Shown here in pieces: positions 30,167 through 41,931 of a stretch of 64,000 bases of DNA. How positions within the stretch are numbered: the first letter of the stretch is position 1; each line of letters opens with the position of its first letter. The notes under the pieces are model-generated. The model searched no databases and had not been told where the DNA came from. It saw only the letters and a list, made by a program, of their open reading frames with translations. The stretch is from positions 16,670,866 through 16,734,865 of the forward strand of contig NC_080060.1 in NCBI RefSeq assembly GCF_026212465.1, given 5' to 3'. The position numbers were made by a program, and so were the translations under genes. The stretch comes from Amaranthus tricolor (Eukaryota; Streptophyta; Magnoliopsida; Caryophyllales; Amaranthaceae).

Positions 30167-32916
30167 ATGCTTAGGAATATTCTTAACAATGCAGAGGTAC
30201 AAGATATTAGTACTAACACTCTACAAGGAGTAATACCAGCAGAAGCTTTTGGTGTAGTAAGCTCAGAGGGGAAGACAATGGAGAAACCATCAACTGTGTC
30301 TCTCTCTCATGGCGCGGTTTCGGTGATCGGACGTAGGAGATCCATGGAGGATGCAGTGACGGTGGTTCCGGCTAATGACCATGACCTTGATCAACATCTC
30401 AATTACGATTTTTTTGGTGTGTATGACGGAAACGGGGTGGCTTACAGGGTGACTCAGAAGTGTAAGGAGAGACTTCACCACGTGGTGGCGGAGCAATTTG
30501 CAGTTTTGGGGGCTGAGCAGTGGGAGAATGTGATGGCTACTAGCTTTGCTAGGATGGATGAAGAGATTGCCCGGGATGAGTGTAGTATTGGTGTAAGAGG
30601 GCCCACTATTGTGTTAGATGAGTTGGTAGGGTCCACTGCATTGGTTGTTTTGGTGGGCTCACAGGAAATTGTGGTGGCGAATTGTGGAGATTCGAAGGCG
30701 GTTTTGTCTTGTGACGGCAACGTCCTCACTTTATCAAGTGACACTAAGGTATGGTTCTACTTTTTTTTTTCTTTTTTAATTTGCTAGCTAATAATACGAT
30801 TACGTAAAACTCTTAATTTGATTTTTAAGTAGTACCAAATTTCAGTCGTAGACTCGTAGTCTTTGTAATTTTACAATATTTAATTTTTTTTTCTAAAAGC
30901 AAATTTGATAATTAATATTCCAAACAATTTTTTGCATTGAATTTCGAATTGATTAAATTTTGACAGCTAAAGGTTGAAGTATTAATTAATGATGTAATGG
31001 TTATTAATAGTATTAAACCATAATTTTATTTATTTTTTGAGAAAATTAAGCCATTATTTTATTTTCCATTATTAGTTTTTAAAACCCTGCAATAAAATAA
31101 GGCTAAAAAAGCCTAATATTAAATATTAATCTTTAACCCTCACTAAAACGTGAGGGTAAATTTTAAGGAGGCTTAACATAATGCTATTGGAGTTTCAAGA
31201 ATTAAAAATGATTTCTAGCTTAACATATGATATGACCAAAGAAGTTTTGGATGCAAAGCCTTTCTAGATCATGGCCTATGTAATATGTAAAAAAATTTTT
31301 GCTAATTGAGTTATGTGATCTATATCATTTAACAATAACAATTGATTTAGTTTTACCCTTATGCTTATGCATGTAGAGACGAGTGTTTGACCCAAATTAT
31401 ATATTAATTAGTATTCTAGATAACCATTATATGATAGTAAAACTAAGAAGGCCTTAAATGGGTAAAAATCTTTGCAGACTTGGTGAGAACTCATAATTTT
31501 AATTAGTGCAATGCAGTCTGCATATAAATTTCATTCATTATGTTTTCTGAGTATAAATATATCTTGGTTCTGGCCAATGCAGCTCACAAGACAAGCTGAA
31601 AATGTAAGGAATTTGGAATCAACCGCTGTATCAGGTATGCAGGGGTCCAACCCCATCCCATCTGCCTACTTTTGTGGTTCTTCTAGTTGATCTGCTCCAC
31701 TAATTTTTCATTTACATAAAGCTAATATTATTGCTTCATACTTTTCCGACCTCTTTACTTTTATTTTTTTGACTTTTTTTAATTTACGATCCCCTAATTG
31801 CTAATATGGGCGTTGACTGATGACTGATGACTGATGTGGAGTCATTTCCAAATTTTGTGTGTACTTTCTTTTTTATTCTTATGTTCAAACTATATTTGGA
31901 TTTGGGTCAATTATAATGTATTTGCTCACCTAGTCCCCTTTACTCTTATGATTCAACCAAATTGGTTTAAGGTCAAAAAAAAACATTTTTATAAGTGAAT
32001 TTCAACTTAGACCCTAATCTTAATTGTTAAGGTCTAGGATCTAAAAATCAAAATAAAATAGAGTAACAATTATATATTTTTTTTTCTGAAAATGAGTTAT
32101 AAGGATCAAATCCAGTTATACTTGAATCTTTATTTATCTATTGGTGTACTCTCAAACACAAAACTTAATCGAAAAATATACTTTGAAGTAGGGTCCATCA
32201 TAATTTGGGTTCAGCCTTATACGCTTCTCCATCCTTTCAACCATAAGCGTAAACTTTTCGGTATATCTTGTATGAGATTGTCATATTATGAGACGATCCA
32301 TATAAAAAACCAATTTCTCTAATTCATTACTAAAAGACTTTAACGTGATTAATGATCACTCTAAGACTATAAAAAGTTTACTTTAACTGTAAGCAATTAT
32401 TGCAAAGTTATAAATAATCATTTTAAGACAATAAGTGTAAATTGAGTCAGCTTATTAGAAATGATCTGACTGTAAGATCTTATTTGAAAATTTGTATAAA
32501 ATTTTTGGATAAAGACATTTACGTAGCATATGTTATATTTTGAATCAATTTCTGTCTTGAAAGGGGCACTAATAGTTACTAGTAATACAGGAGATACAAA
32601 AAATGTGAAGCCAAATGTGATTTCAACACCAGAAGTAAGAGTGCACAAGCGCACCAAAACAGACAATTTTCTAGTGATTGGTAGCGATGGGTTATGGGAC
32701 GTAGTCGGCGTTGAGACTGCTTGTGATATTGTAAGGAAGTGTTGTTCAGGTGAAGTTTTAAGTAAAAGGGTAGGCGTAATAGGAAACTGTGCAGCCGCTT
32801 CTGCGGCCATGCTGGTGGAGTTAGCGCTTGCTCGCAAAAGCAAAGATAACATCAGTGTCATTGTTGTCGAACTGCAACATGTTAACAATGCTAATACTAG
32901 CACGCAATGTACTTGA
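30167..32916 (+). pseudogene. Degenerate clade A-like protein phosphatase 2C
   Basis: Exon 1 (30167-30748) encodes 'HGAVSVIGRRRSMEDAVTV', 'YDFFGVYDGNG', 'VGSTALVVLV', 'IVVANCGDSKAVL' and 'LTLSSDTK', then a GT donor at 30749, where clade A PP2Cs have their first intron (after the D-H-K motif). The last part (about 32563-32916) encodes 'VKPNVISTPEVRVHKR', 'FLVIGSDGLWDVVGVETACDIV' and 'ELALARKSKDNISVIVVEL'. The segment that should join them (P-D-R-P-D-E-L...G-G-R-V through R-V-L-G-V-L-A-M-S-R) is missing; only a weak 'SNTGD' remains of S-R-A-I-G-D. The metal-site motif D-G-H-G reads D-G-N-G. PP2Cs dephosphorylate Ser/Thr and clade A members act in abscisic acid signalling; this copy is probably dead or strongly diverged. 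Confidence 0.75.
30749..32562. other. Long intron-like gap within the PP2C remnant
   Basis: 1.8 kb of AT-rich DNA replaces the usual short intron and the first half of exon 2. No catalytic motif of the missing exon was found here in any frame. A splice-bounded patch at 31582-31636 ('cag' ... 'gtatgc') does not resemble PP2C. Confidence 0.5.
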
Positions 32917-33117
32917 CTACAATTTTGGTGTTGCTTTACGAGCTCAAAAACAATTTTCCATCGTGCAATCGAGTATGAGCTTGAATTTTGCCTCAAAATC
33001 AAAATCCTATCCTTGCTAGTTTCAGTAAGATCTGTATCAGATGTAGTGATTTAGTTGTTTTTGGTCTAGATGCATTAGTGTGCAACATAGTTTGTTTTAG
33101 TGTCTTCTTATAGGGAT
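32917..33117. other. 3' flank of the PP2C remnant
   Basis: Probably former 3' UTR. Ends with the target bases 'gggat' (33113-33117) of the Copia element. Confidence 0.45.
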
Positions 33118-33697
33118 TGTTGTTAATGGTGACTCAAACTAGCAAGAACCATTTAAGAAGATGAGTATGGGTCAAAGAGGAGGTCCGCGAGGCGCGGAGA
33201 AGCTGCTGCTTCAGTCCGCGGGGCGCGGAGAAGCTGCTGCCTCAGTCCGCGGGGCGCGGAGAAGCTGCTGCCTCAGTCCGCGGGGCGCGGAGTGTGTTAT
33301 GTCTCCATTTCGCGGCTCGCGTAGTTGTACACAGCATGCGAAATGACGGTTTCTTTTCACGGGAGGTGTCTTTTGGAACGGTTACTTTATGTTTATTATG
33401 TAATAACTTCCTTTTATTGGGCATTAGTATATAAACTCCCATTTTGGGAATAATACATGATGATTCACAAAAATTGAGAGAGATCATAAGAGAGCCATTA
33501 ATTTGTAAGTGTGATTGAAATTCATCTTGTAATTTTTTGCAATCAAAGTAAAATTATTTGATCTTGGTGCCGGTGGATGTAGCTATCACATTGATAGTGA
33601 ACCACGTTAAATCTCTCGTGTCAATTTCTTATTTTGCATTGAATTTTCTTATTGTTTCATTATTGTTCAACGAACTTACTTCCGCTGTCGCACAACA
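33118..33697 (+). repeat. Copia 5' LTR with 31-bp tandem expansion
   Basis: 580 bp. It contains three complete 31-bp units plus a partial fourth at about 33183-33292 where the 3' LTR has one partial unit. Confidence 0.9.
33183..33292 (+). repeat. CpG-rich 31-bp tandem repeat inside the 5' LTR
   Basis: Three full units of 31 bp and the start of a fourth. Each holds 'tccgcggggcgcgga', an inverted repeat (TCCGCG / CGCGGA around GGG), then 'gaagctgctgc(c/t)tcag'. Units 2 and 3 are identical; unit 1 differs at two positions. This is one of the few strongly GC-rich stretches in the window. Confidence 0.92.
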
Positions 33698-33749
33698 ATT
33701 GGCATCAAGAGCTCAGGTTTAAGTCCTTGGAGAGTTTTTGAGTGGAATA

Positions 33750-36700
33750 ATGGCTGGAGATTCTACAATAAGAATTGAGAAATTTACCGGGACTAATAGC
33801 TTCGGGCTATGGCAAATAAAGATGAAGGCTCTGTTGAAACAGCAGCTAATCTGGCGTCCGTTGGCTTCGAAGAGTACTACTGCGGGGTCGGAAGACGGGT
33901 TAACTGACGGGCAATTAGCAGTAATGGAGGAAAAATCTCATTCTACCATTTTGCTGAGTTTGGATGATCATATATATCATCAAAGAGGTCGATGATCAAG
34001 CTACAGCGGCGGAACTATGGATGAAATTGGAGTCATTGTATATGACTAAGTCGCTGACCAACAAATTATTGCTAAAGCAGCGGTTGTTCAACCTCCGAAT
34101 GCAGTCAGGTACTCCCTTACGGGAACATCTTGAAAAACTTAACTCTATTTTACTAGAGTCTCTACCGTCTAGCTGTGAGAATTTTGTTGAGTCTTTTGTT
34201 GTTTGTAAAGACTCACTAACCTTAGAAGAAGTGAAGGCAGCACTTCATACCAAGGAACTTCATCAGAAAGTTATAGGTGATAACGGGGAGAGTGGCAGTG
34301 AGTTGTTTGTTAAGTCCGGGAAGTCTAAAAAAAAAGGGGTTAACAAGGGCAACAATACTAGGTCGGGTGCTGGAAACGACAATGAGGGATTTTGTAAGAC
34401 TGTGGAAAACTATTACTGCAAGGAACCGGGTCACTTTAGGGCTAATTGTCCGGTCAGGAAAAGCAAGTTCCAAGCTGCTGTAGTTGAGGAAAAACCGAAG
34501 GAGAACTATAATTCGGAGGAAGACTTGGCGTTAGGGAGTTTTGCTAAGTCTGGGGATCTTTTTGATGATTGGGTTCTAGATTCGGGGTGTTCGTTCCATA
34601 GGAGTCCGCATCGAGATTGGTTTGACACGTATGAGTCTTGCAATAGGGGTAAAGTTATTGTAGGTAACAACGCACCTTGTAAGATTACGAGTATTGGGTC
34701 CATGACATTGACTAGAGTGCGTCATGTCCCTGCTTTGGGGAAGAATCTAATTTCATTAGGTACCTTGGATAATTTGGGGTACAACGAAGTGTTTTCGGAT
34801 GGGGATGTTGTCCATTTACCGAGGTTCGGAGTTGGTACTTAAGGGTATCAAGAGGAACACCCTCTATGTCTTTAAGAGTGTTACACTGTCTAGTTCTGCG
34901 GTTTGCGCATCGGCGCCTCACCAGGAGATGACCAAGATTTGGCACATGAGGCTTGGTCATATAGGCGAGAAGGGGATGCAATTATTGTCTAAGAGGGGTC
35001 TACTATCCGGAATCAAGGTTGCCAACCTTGAATTTTGTGAGCATTGTGTGTTTGGGAAGAAACACAGGTCAAAGTTCAGCAAGGGTGCTCACATTACTGA
35101 TGAAGTGTGTTTGGGGTCCATCTAGGGTTGAAGGTATGAGAGGTTTCCGCTATTTTGTGTCATTTGTAGATGACAAATCTCGATACACATGGCTTAGGTT
35201 GCTTAAGTCAAAGGATGAGGCCTTCAAAGCTTTTAAGCAATGGAAAACATTGGTGGAGAATCGACAAGGTAGGAAGATCAAGAAGCTACGAACAGACAAT
35301 AGGCTTGAGTTTTGCAAAGAGGAGTTTAATGATTTCTGTGAAGATGAGGGTATTGGTCGGCATCATACCGTCAAGATGACACCACAGCAGAACGGTGTTG
35401 CAGAACGGGTTAATCAGACACTGCTTGAGAGAGTTCGATGCATGCTCTCTAATGCAGGGCTTAGGAGAAGGTATTGGAGTGAAGCTTTGATGACAGCTTG
35501 TTATATCGTCAATAGGGGTCCTCATTCGGGAATTGACTTCAAAATTCCGTTTGAGATCTGGAGTGGTAAGTTGCCTAATTTCTCTGATTTGAAGATTTTT
35601 GGTTGTGTTACTTATTATCATGTGAGTGAGGATAAGCTGGATCCACGAGCCAAGACGGGGTGTTTTGTTGGGTACGGTGATGGTGTGAAGGGGTTTAGGA
35701 TCTATTCACCTTCGGAGGGTCGAGTCCTTCTTCGTAGGGATGTCACTTTTGATGAGAGCATCATGTATTCCAAGAAGATCTCGGAGTCTTCTAATCTGGG
35801 AAAGGAAGGGGAGAACTTGCTACAGACAGATGGAGTACTTGAGGTACATCAGTTATCCATTGTTGATTTACCTCGAGTGCAATTTATTGATGATGATGCT
35901 GAGGTTCCAGTGCCGAATACTCCTGAACCTGAGGTTGTTCCATCTCCTCCTAACTCTTGGGAGGAGGTGGAACAGTCTAATCAGGGGTCATCTAGCCAAT
36001 CTAACACTATTCTTAAGAAACCTAGACGAGTCATCAAGAAGCCTGTTAGATTGATTGAAGAAATGGAAGGAAGAAATTGCTTTGTTGAGAATTTGACAGG
36101 TTATGCATTGAGTGTAGCTGATGATGTAGAGTTATATGAACCTGCCACGTACAAACTAGCAATTAGTTGTAGTGAGTCAGCGCAATGGCTTGCTGCAATG
36201 AGTGAAGAGATGTAGTCTCTTTACAAGAACAGAGTGTGGGAACTTATGAAGGTAACAAACGGGAGAAAGCATGTAGGGTGTAAGTGGATTTTGAAGAAGA
36301 AAGAAGGATCATCTAAATCTGAGAAAGTTCGTTTTAAGGCTAGGCTAGTTGCAAAGGGGTTCAGTCAAGTAGAAGGGGTTGACTTCGTGGAGATATTCTC
36401 AAAAGTGGTTCGACATACTTCTATTCGTGTGCTATTGTCGATTGTAGCACATTTTGACCTTGAGCTGGAGCAGCTGGATGTTAAGACGGCTTTCCTTCAT
36501 GGCGATTTGGAGGAGGAGATTTTGATGAAGCAGCCCGAGGGATTCGAGATCTTAAGGAAAGAGCACTATGCATGCAGATTGCTAAAGTCGTTGTATGGAC
36601 TTAAGCAATCCCCTCGGCAGTGGTACAAGAGGTTTGATTCTTTTATGGTTTTTCATGGTTTTGATAGGAACTCGTATGATTGCTGTGTGTATCATAGTAA

Positions 36701-37698
36701 GTTGGATGACGGTTCCAGGATTTATTTGTTGTTATATGTTGATAACATGCTTGTTGCCACAAAGAATAAATCGGATGTTGCTAAACTTAAAGAGTTGCTT
36801 AGCTCGGAATTTGACATGAAAGATTTGGGTCCAACTGAGAAGATTTTGGGTATGGAGATCTATAGGGATTGAGCTAGAGGTAAGCTTTTCTTGAATCTGA
36901 AAAGTTACATCGAAAAGATTTTATCTCGTTTTGGGATGGAGAAGTCGAAGCCTATAAGTACACCAACATCTGTGAGCTGCAAATTGTCTTTGTCTATGTC
37001 ACCTCAAACTGAGGAGGAGTTGGCGTATATGTCTAGAGTCCCTTATGCCAAGGCTGTTGATTGTTTGATGTATGTTATGGTCTGTACTAGGCCTGATATT
37101 GCGCACGCTGTTAGTGTTGTGAGTAGGTTCATGGCTCGACCTGGGAGAGAGCATTGGTAGGGTGAAACGGATTTTTCGTTATTTAAGAGGGACAAGTGAT
37201 ATTGGTCTTGTGTATGGGAATGGTAAGGAGTGTTTGGTAACTGGATATAGTGATTCTGATTATGCAGCTGATGTGGATACCACGAGGTCGGTGACCGGGT
37301 ATGTGTGTACTTTGGGTGGTTCCGTGGTTAGTTGGAAGTCTACATTGCAGTCTTCGGTTACGTTGTCTACTACTGAAGCTGAGTACATGGCTTTAACTTC
37401 TGCAGCTAAGGAGTCCATATGGCTCAAAGGCCTTGTAGGTGAACTGGGTATCGCACAAGATTTTGCTACGGTGTATTGTGATAGTCTAAGTGCCATTTGC
37501 TTAGCTAAAGACTAAGTACACCATGATCGGACCAAGCAAATTGATGTCAGGTATCATTTCTTGCGTATTGACAAGAGGGTAAAGGTAAAGAAGATCGAGA
37601 CCGCTGACAACCCAACTGATTTCTTTACTAAGTCTATTCCATTTATTAAGTTTAAACATTGCTTAGATTTGCTAAATATTGATTACTATGTGATGTAG
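33750..37698 (+). pseudogene. Copia gag-pol polyprotein, broken
   Basis: Order and evidence: gag ('IEKFTGTNSFGLWQIKMKALL', then 'LREHLEKLNSILLESLPSS'); a CCHC knuckle that has lost its first Cys ('NYYCKEPGHFRANC'); protease 'WVLDSGCSFH'; GAG-pre-integrase 'IWHMRLGHIGEKGM'; integrase ('FVDDKSRYTW', 'LRTDNRLEF', 'QQNGVAERVNQTL'); reverse transcriptase ('CKWILKKKEG', 'QLDVKTAFLHGDLEEEI', 'SLYGLKQSPRQWY', and catalytic 'YVDNM' instead of YVDDM); RNase H ('GYSDSDYAADVDTTRSVTGY', 'LSTTEAEYMAL'). Frame changes occur near 33975, 34830, 35110 and 37155; in-frame stops at 36213, 36870 and 37513. The wording is that of Tnt1-94-like (Tork) elements. It cannot transpose on its own. Confidence 0.92.
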
Positions 37699-37979
37699 TA
37701 GGCCCTTAGGGGCAGTGTTGGGGAGCTCCTGTTGTAGGCATGTTGGCCTTAAGGTGGAGCTTGCCTGGGGCATGTGATGCAGGTGGAGCATTATGAGTTG
37801 TTAAACTTGGTGACATGTGATAGGTCTTGGTTGGAGACTTTTCCGGATGAGTCTTGGTTGAAGACTTATCGGGATGTACGGCTTATGCATGAGCTTTACA
37901 TCGGGTTTTGGCTTGAGATATGTTCACTTTCTGTTGATGAGATCGTTTGCTGAATACGAGTTTTCGTCAAGGTGGACAT

Positions 37980-38466
37980 TGTTGTTAATGGTGACTCAAA
38001 CTAGCAAGCACCATTGAAGAAGATGAGTATGGGTCAAAGAGGAGGTCCGCGGGGCGCAGAGTGCGTTCTGTCTCCATTTTGCGGCTCGCGTAGTTGTACA
38101 CGACTCTCGAAATGGCAGTTTCTTTTCATGGAAGGTGTCTGTTGGGACGGTTACTTTGTGTTTATTATGTAATAACTTCCTTTTATTGGGCATTAGTATA
38201 TAAACTCTCATTTTAGGATTAATACATGATGATTCACAAAAATTAAGAGAGATCACTAGAGAGCCATTAATTTGTGAGTGTGATTGAGATTTATCTTGTA
38301 ATTCTTTGCGATCATAGGGAAATTATTTGATCTTGGTGCCGGTGGATGTAGCTATCACATTTATAGTGAATCACGTTAAATCTCTCGTGTCAATTTCTTA
38401 TTTTGCATTGAATTTTCTTATTGTTTCATTATTGTTCAACGAACTTGCTTCTGCTGTCGCACGATA
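37980..38466 (+). repeat. Copia 3' LTR
   Basis: 487 bp, exactly 93 bp (3 x 31) shorter than the 5' LTR. The 31-bp motif is present once and partial. A short purine-rich 'aaggtggaca' precedes it. Confidence 0.9.
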
Positions 38467-38471
38467 GGGAT

Positions 38472-39219
38472 GTCTTTGTTTTCGTCAAAAACTAGTGTGC
38501 GGTCTCCCAAGTGTATAGAATATGAGATGAAATAAGGATGGTTCTTTATTATAATTTGTTTAGTGTGAACGGTCTTTATTCAATTTAGTTTTATTCAATA
38601 CAATTTAGTTTATTTTACTTTGAAAGCCCAAGCAAATTTCGTTATTGCTCCACGTGAAACACTTCTAACCGAAAGTCTTCTGTTACTTTGTGTTAGGGTT
38701 TATTATGTATTTTGGGCCTATTGTGTATGTTTTTAATGGGCTCTGCGTATAAGGGTTTACCTTCTTTCTTAAACATATACCATACTTATGAATAATACAA
38801 AGCAAGGGGTTTTATTTCTCCACATGGTTTTAGGTTTAGGTTATTTTTTTCGATTTTTCATGCCCTTTGACATTTTTTAATCTCCAAAATAAATCAACTA
38901 CACCTCCATTGTTGAGAAAGTCTTTGCATGAATGGTATTCTTCAATTAATTTGGGTTGGATGTTCTTCAAATTGATGTTCGACGCGCCCCTTGCTACATT
39001 CTGTCGATATGTTTACATACTTCCAATTGAGAATTTCTGACTTTTCATTTTTATTAATTTAGGACAACATTGTTTTTACTAGAAGTTCAATTGTATTTGT
39101 ATTACTCCCTCCTATCTCCTTGTTAGTCTCATTTCTAAATAAGGTTAAGTCACCCTATTAGTCTCATTTTCTATGTTTTCTAAATCAATGGTTATAGAGT
39201 ACATGCAACACCTATAGTT
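38472..39219. other. Probable remnant of a second Copia 5' region, plus a Stowaway end
   Basis: 38690-38840 looks like an LTR tail ('gggtttattatg', 'tataagggtttacc', 'gaataatacaaagcaagg'), which would fit the Copia pol fragment that follows. A Stowaway-type left end 'actccctcctatctccttg' lies at about 39104; its right end is not seen. Confidence 0.35.
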
Positions 39220-39897
39220 GCAGCTTCAATATTAGGATTTCATAGTCACAAGGTGGTTGATTGCCAGTTTTTTAATCACCTACAACCCGGTTTGACAGAT
39301 GCTCAACGGCAATGACTTCTCAATTTACTTGGTAACTCTTCAAATAATTACTCCCTTGGTAGAAATGCTTCTTGTTGCCTTATTGATTCGGATGCTTCCC
39401 ACTATGTTACTGGTTACTTTTGATTTGTTACGTAATGTTTATAATGTGTCATTCATAATGTGTCTGACTGTCCGATTAGGCTTTCGAATGGTAAGAAAAT
39501 TGTTTCCACCATGCTGGGCGATATGACATTATGTTCAAATGTTATTCTTCGAAATGTGTTCTACGTCCCCAATTTACAATGCAATTTAATTTTTGTAATT
39601 GAATTAACAAATAATCAGAGTTGTACACTGCATTTCGTCAAAACAATTTGTGTTATACAGGATCTACATTTGATGAATCTGATTGAATGGGTGAATAGAG
39701 AGACGGACGGATTGTACTTCTTTTGTTGCTTTCCAAGGATTAGTGCAGTCAATACTGATAGAGCATCATTTACGGTGTTATGTCATCAACGTCTTGGGTA
39801 TCTTTCAGACAAAGTGATGATTTCATTCCCTTCTATGGTTAAATCCAGTAGTAAAATTTCCACTAAATATTGTGATATATGTCATCAAGCCAAATAA
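39220..39897 (+). pseudogene. Copia gag/protease/pre-integrase fragment
   Basis: In shifting frames: 'CLIDSDASHYVTG' (protease, with D-S-D for the usual D-S-G), 'PIRLSNGKKI', 'VILRNVFYVPNLQCNLIFV', 'DLHLMNLI', then 'RLGYLSDKVM' and 'KYCDICHQAK' (pre-integrase). Stops and frameshifts break it, and everything after the pre-integrase is missing. It is a different lineage from the 33118 element. Confidence 0.75.
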
Positions 39898-40503
39898 TCT
39901 ACTGATAAATTTCCAGTTGGTGACAGTAGAGCGACTTCTCATTTTCAAACTTGTGTTTCAAATTAGGGGAAAATAACATATTTGAGCTAGAAAATGAGAA
40001 TAGAATCAGATTAAACAAGTCAAAAATCATATTCATTCATTCATACCTGAAAAGGAAATAAATGTTGCAGAATTTACTATATGAAACACTAAAAATATAT
40101 ATATAGAAACCCCATAAGCACCCAATTTACTACATTAAAAGGAAACTGAAAACAGTCCTTAACAAATTTTTTATAGAGAAGCAAATTATTTTCATCATTA
40201 CTTCTCCTTAAAACATCTTACTCTTGCAAAATCTATATGTATACATAAGCAATGCAATAGAAGAGAAAGAGGATGAGCACTCATATTTCGATTCGTCTCT
40301 TCACACCTTTCCTTGATCATACTACACTATTATTTACCCTAATGCCTTTTCTTCTTCAAGCTTCCATAGAAATATGTAGAACTTGATAAAATCAAAAGGA
40401 AAAAAAAAGGAAGAAAAAGGATAGTTTCTACTAGAAGCTGCACAGTTTGTTACATCCACAACCCCAAAGTTCAAGAAAAACGAACCTGTAAGCCGGTTTT
40501 TCC
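39898..40503. other. Non-coding stretch, 3' flank of the GH9 remnant
   Basis: Part of it (about 40330-40503) is probably the former 3' UTR of the minus-strand GH9 gene. No other gene seen. Confidence 0.45.
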
Positions 40504-41931
40504 TTAGGAGAGTCTGTAACTTGAGACTGAAACACTGGCAGGAGTTGAAGCATGAACGTAAACAAATTCGAGGCTCTTTCCAGCTGGTACGACATCGAGC
40601 CAAGCTGGGAAGCTGTAAGAATTTTCCGGATTTTAGTAAGACCCCAAATTGGACCGTAAAGCTTGCTAATAGACAGCTTCAAGTCCTTGAGAGTCTTGTT
40701 AGACATGTTAGTCAAAGTTGTCGAGTATCTGTTGTATGTTCGTCCTTGGTTAACCCACGAGGTGGCCTTCTGATTTATGCCAATATGATCAGATGATGAA
40801 GCTGCAACGAAAAAACAATCCCAAGTCATAAGCATTATGGTTATTTCCACGTTTAAGAAATCATCATTTGTCTCTTTGAGTTTGCTAGAAACGGGTATGA
40901 ACGGGTATGACACAAAGATTAAGGAGACCGAAAATATGTAGCAAAATCAGTACTTGAAGCATGAACTGGTTTGGTCTCTGGCGAGGGAGTAGGCTTTAAA
41001 GCCTTTGGTGCAAGAGTAGGATGAACGTCTGGTATCTCAACTGCAAGACAGTTCCAATATGTAATCGAAACTCTGCTTATAAAATTATAAAAATAATCCA
41101 TTTGATATCATATTGAATTTGACAATTTTCAGTTACAAATTGCAGACATGGGTCTAACCTGGAAGTACCTGGCTGTAACCACTGTGACCAGTTAACCTAG
41201 TGAGAACGCCAATGAGAGGTGCATTGTTGTAGGTGGCAGGCTCAGTTTTCTCATATTTGTCTCTTTCATCAGCAAAGTTGTCGTACGCATCAGGCCCACC
41301 AACGATAGCACCAGTGAGAACATTGGGATCGCTTGATTTCTTGCTATAACAGGTAGCATATCCTCCCCTGCATGTAACAAATGTGGGGTTCACCTTGTAG
41401 GATACGATGGAAGAACCTCGATGGTGAACATGTTGTGGGTAGTTGTTTCTGTATCCCACCATGTAGCTTGTCGCTCTCGGGTTGTCTCCAAGAATGTAGT
41501 CAATTTGAAAGTTTTATACTTTCCCTGCTTAGCAGCAGCAGCAACAAGAAACATACTAATAATACTTTGTGTACTTAGTCGTGTAACATAATTTGCCTAT
41601 TGAATTCGCAATTAGTTCAAAATGGCCCAAAATAGTCCAAAACCGCACATAACTCGCTTTTTTGATTTGAGATTAGCATAGAGATTGGTGAACCATGTGA
41701 CACTGGTACATGGCCGTTAGCACTAAAATAGTTACATAAGAAGCCAACTATAATACATGAGACTTGACCGTGGAAAAGAGCTCAGATAGAGCAACACGAC
41801 CTGAAGAACATTGCATACTCGAACGAGCAGAGGTAAGGTAATCAGAATAAACAGTAAGAAGAAAGGAAGCACTGGTGACAAATTGCATATTGTTCCACCT
41901 CTGACGGAAGATCAGACCACCGGAGCTCATT
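40504..41931 (-). pseudogene. 3' exons of a class C GH9 endoglucanase with CBM49
   Basis: Four minus-strand exons remain: 41931-41757 ('GLIFRQRWNNMQFVTSASFL', 'VYSDYLTSA'), 41504-41159 ('IDYILGDNPRATSYMVGY', 'PQHVHHRGSSI', 'GGPDAYDNFADERD', 'YEKTEPATYNNAPLIGVL'), 41040-40954 (Pro-rich linker 'PTPSPETKPVHAS') and 40801-40504 (CBM49: 'QKATSWVNQGRTYNRYSTTL', 'KTLKDLKLSISKLYGPIWGL'). The HHR and E-P-x-T-Y-x-N-A-P active-site motifs are present. GH9 enzymes cut beta-1,4-glucans, and CBM49 binds crystalline cellulose. All upstream exons (about the first half of the enzyme) are missing. The acceptor before exon 41504 reads AA instead of AG, and two single-A insertions in exon 40801-40504 (about 40618 and 40627) break the CBM49 frame before it ends correctly at TAA 40506-40504. 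Confidence 0.85.

Larger units (their letters stand above)
33118..38466 (+). mobile_element. Copia retrotransposon, Tork/Tnt1-like, with both LTRs
   Basis: 5.35 kb flanked by an exact 5-bp target duplication 'gggat' (33113-33117 and 38467-38471). LTRs are 33118-33697 (580 bp) and 37980-38466 (487 bp), starting TGTTGTTAATGG; the left ends GCACAACA, the right a mutated GCACGATA. A Met-tRNA-type primer site 'ttggcatcaagagct' begins at 33699. Inside is a gag-pol polyprotein broken by several frameshifts and stops. By eye the shared parts of the LTRs differ at about 8% of positions, so this insertion is clearly older than the Gypsy at 19215. Confidence 0.92.

Noticed and set aside
32095..32322. 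76-codon open frame in the PP2C gap
   Set aside because: It does not supply the missing PP2C motifs and resembles random AT-rich coding.
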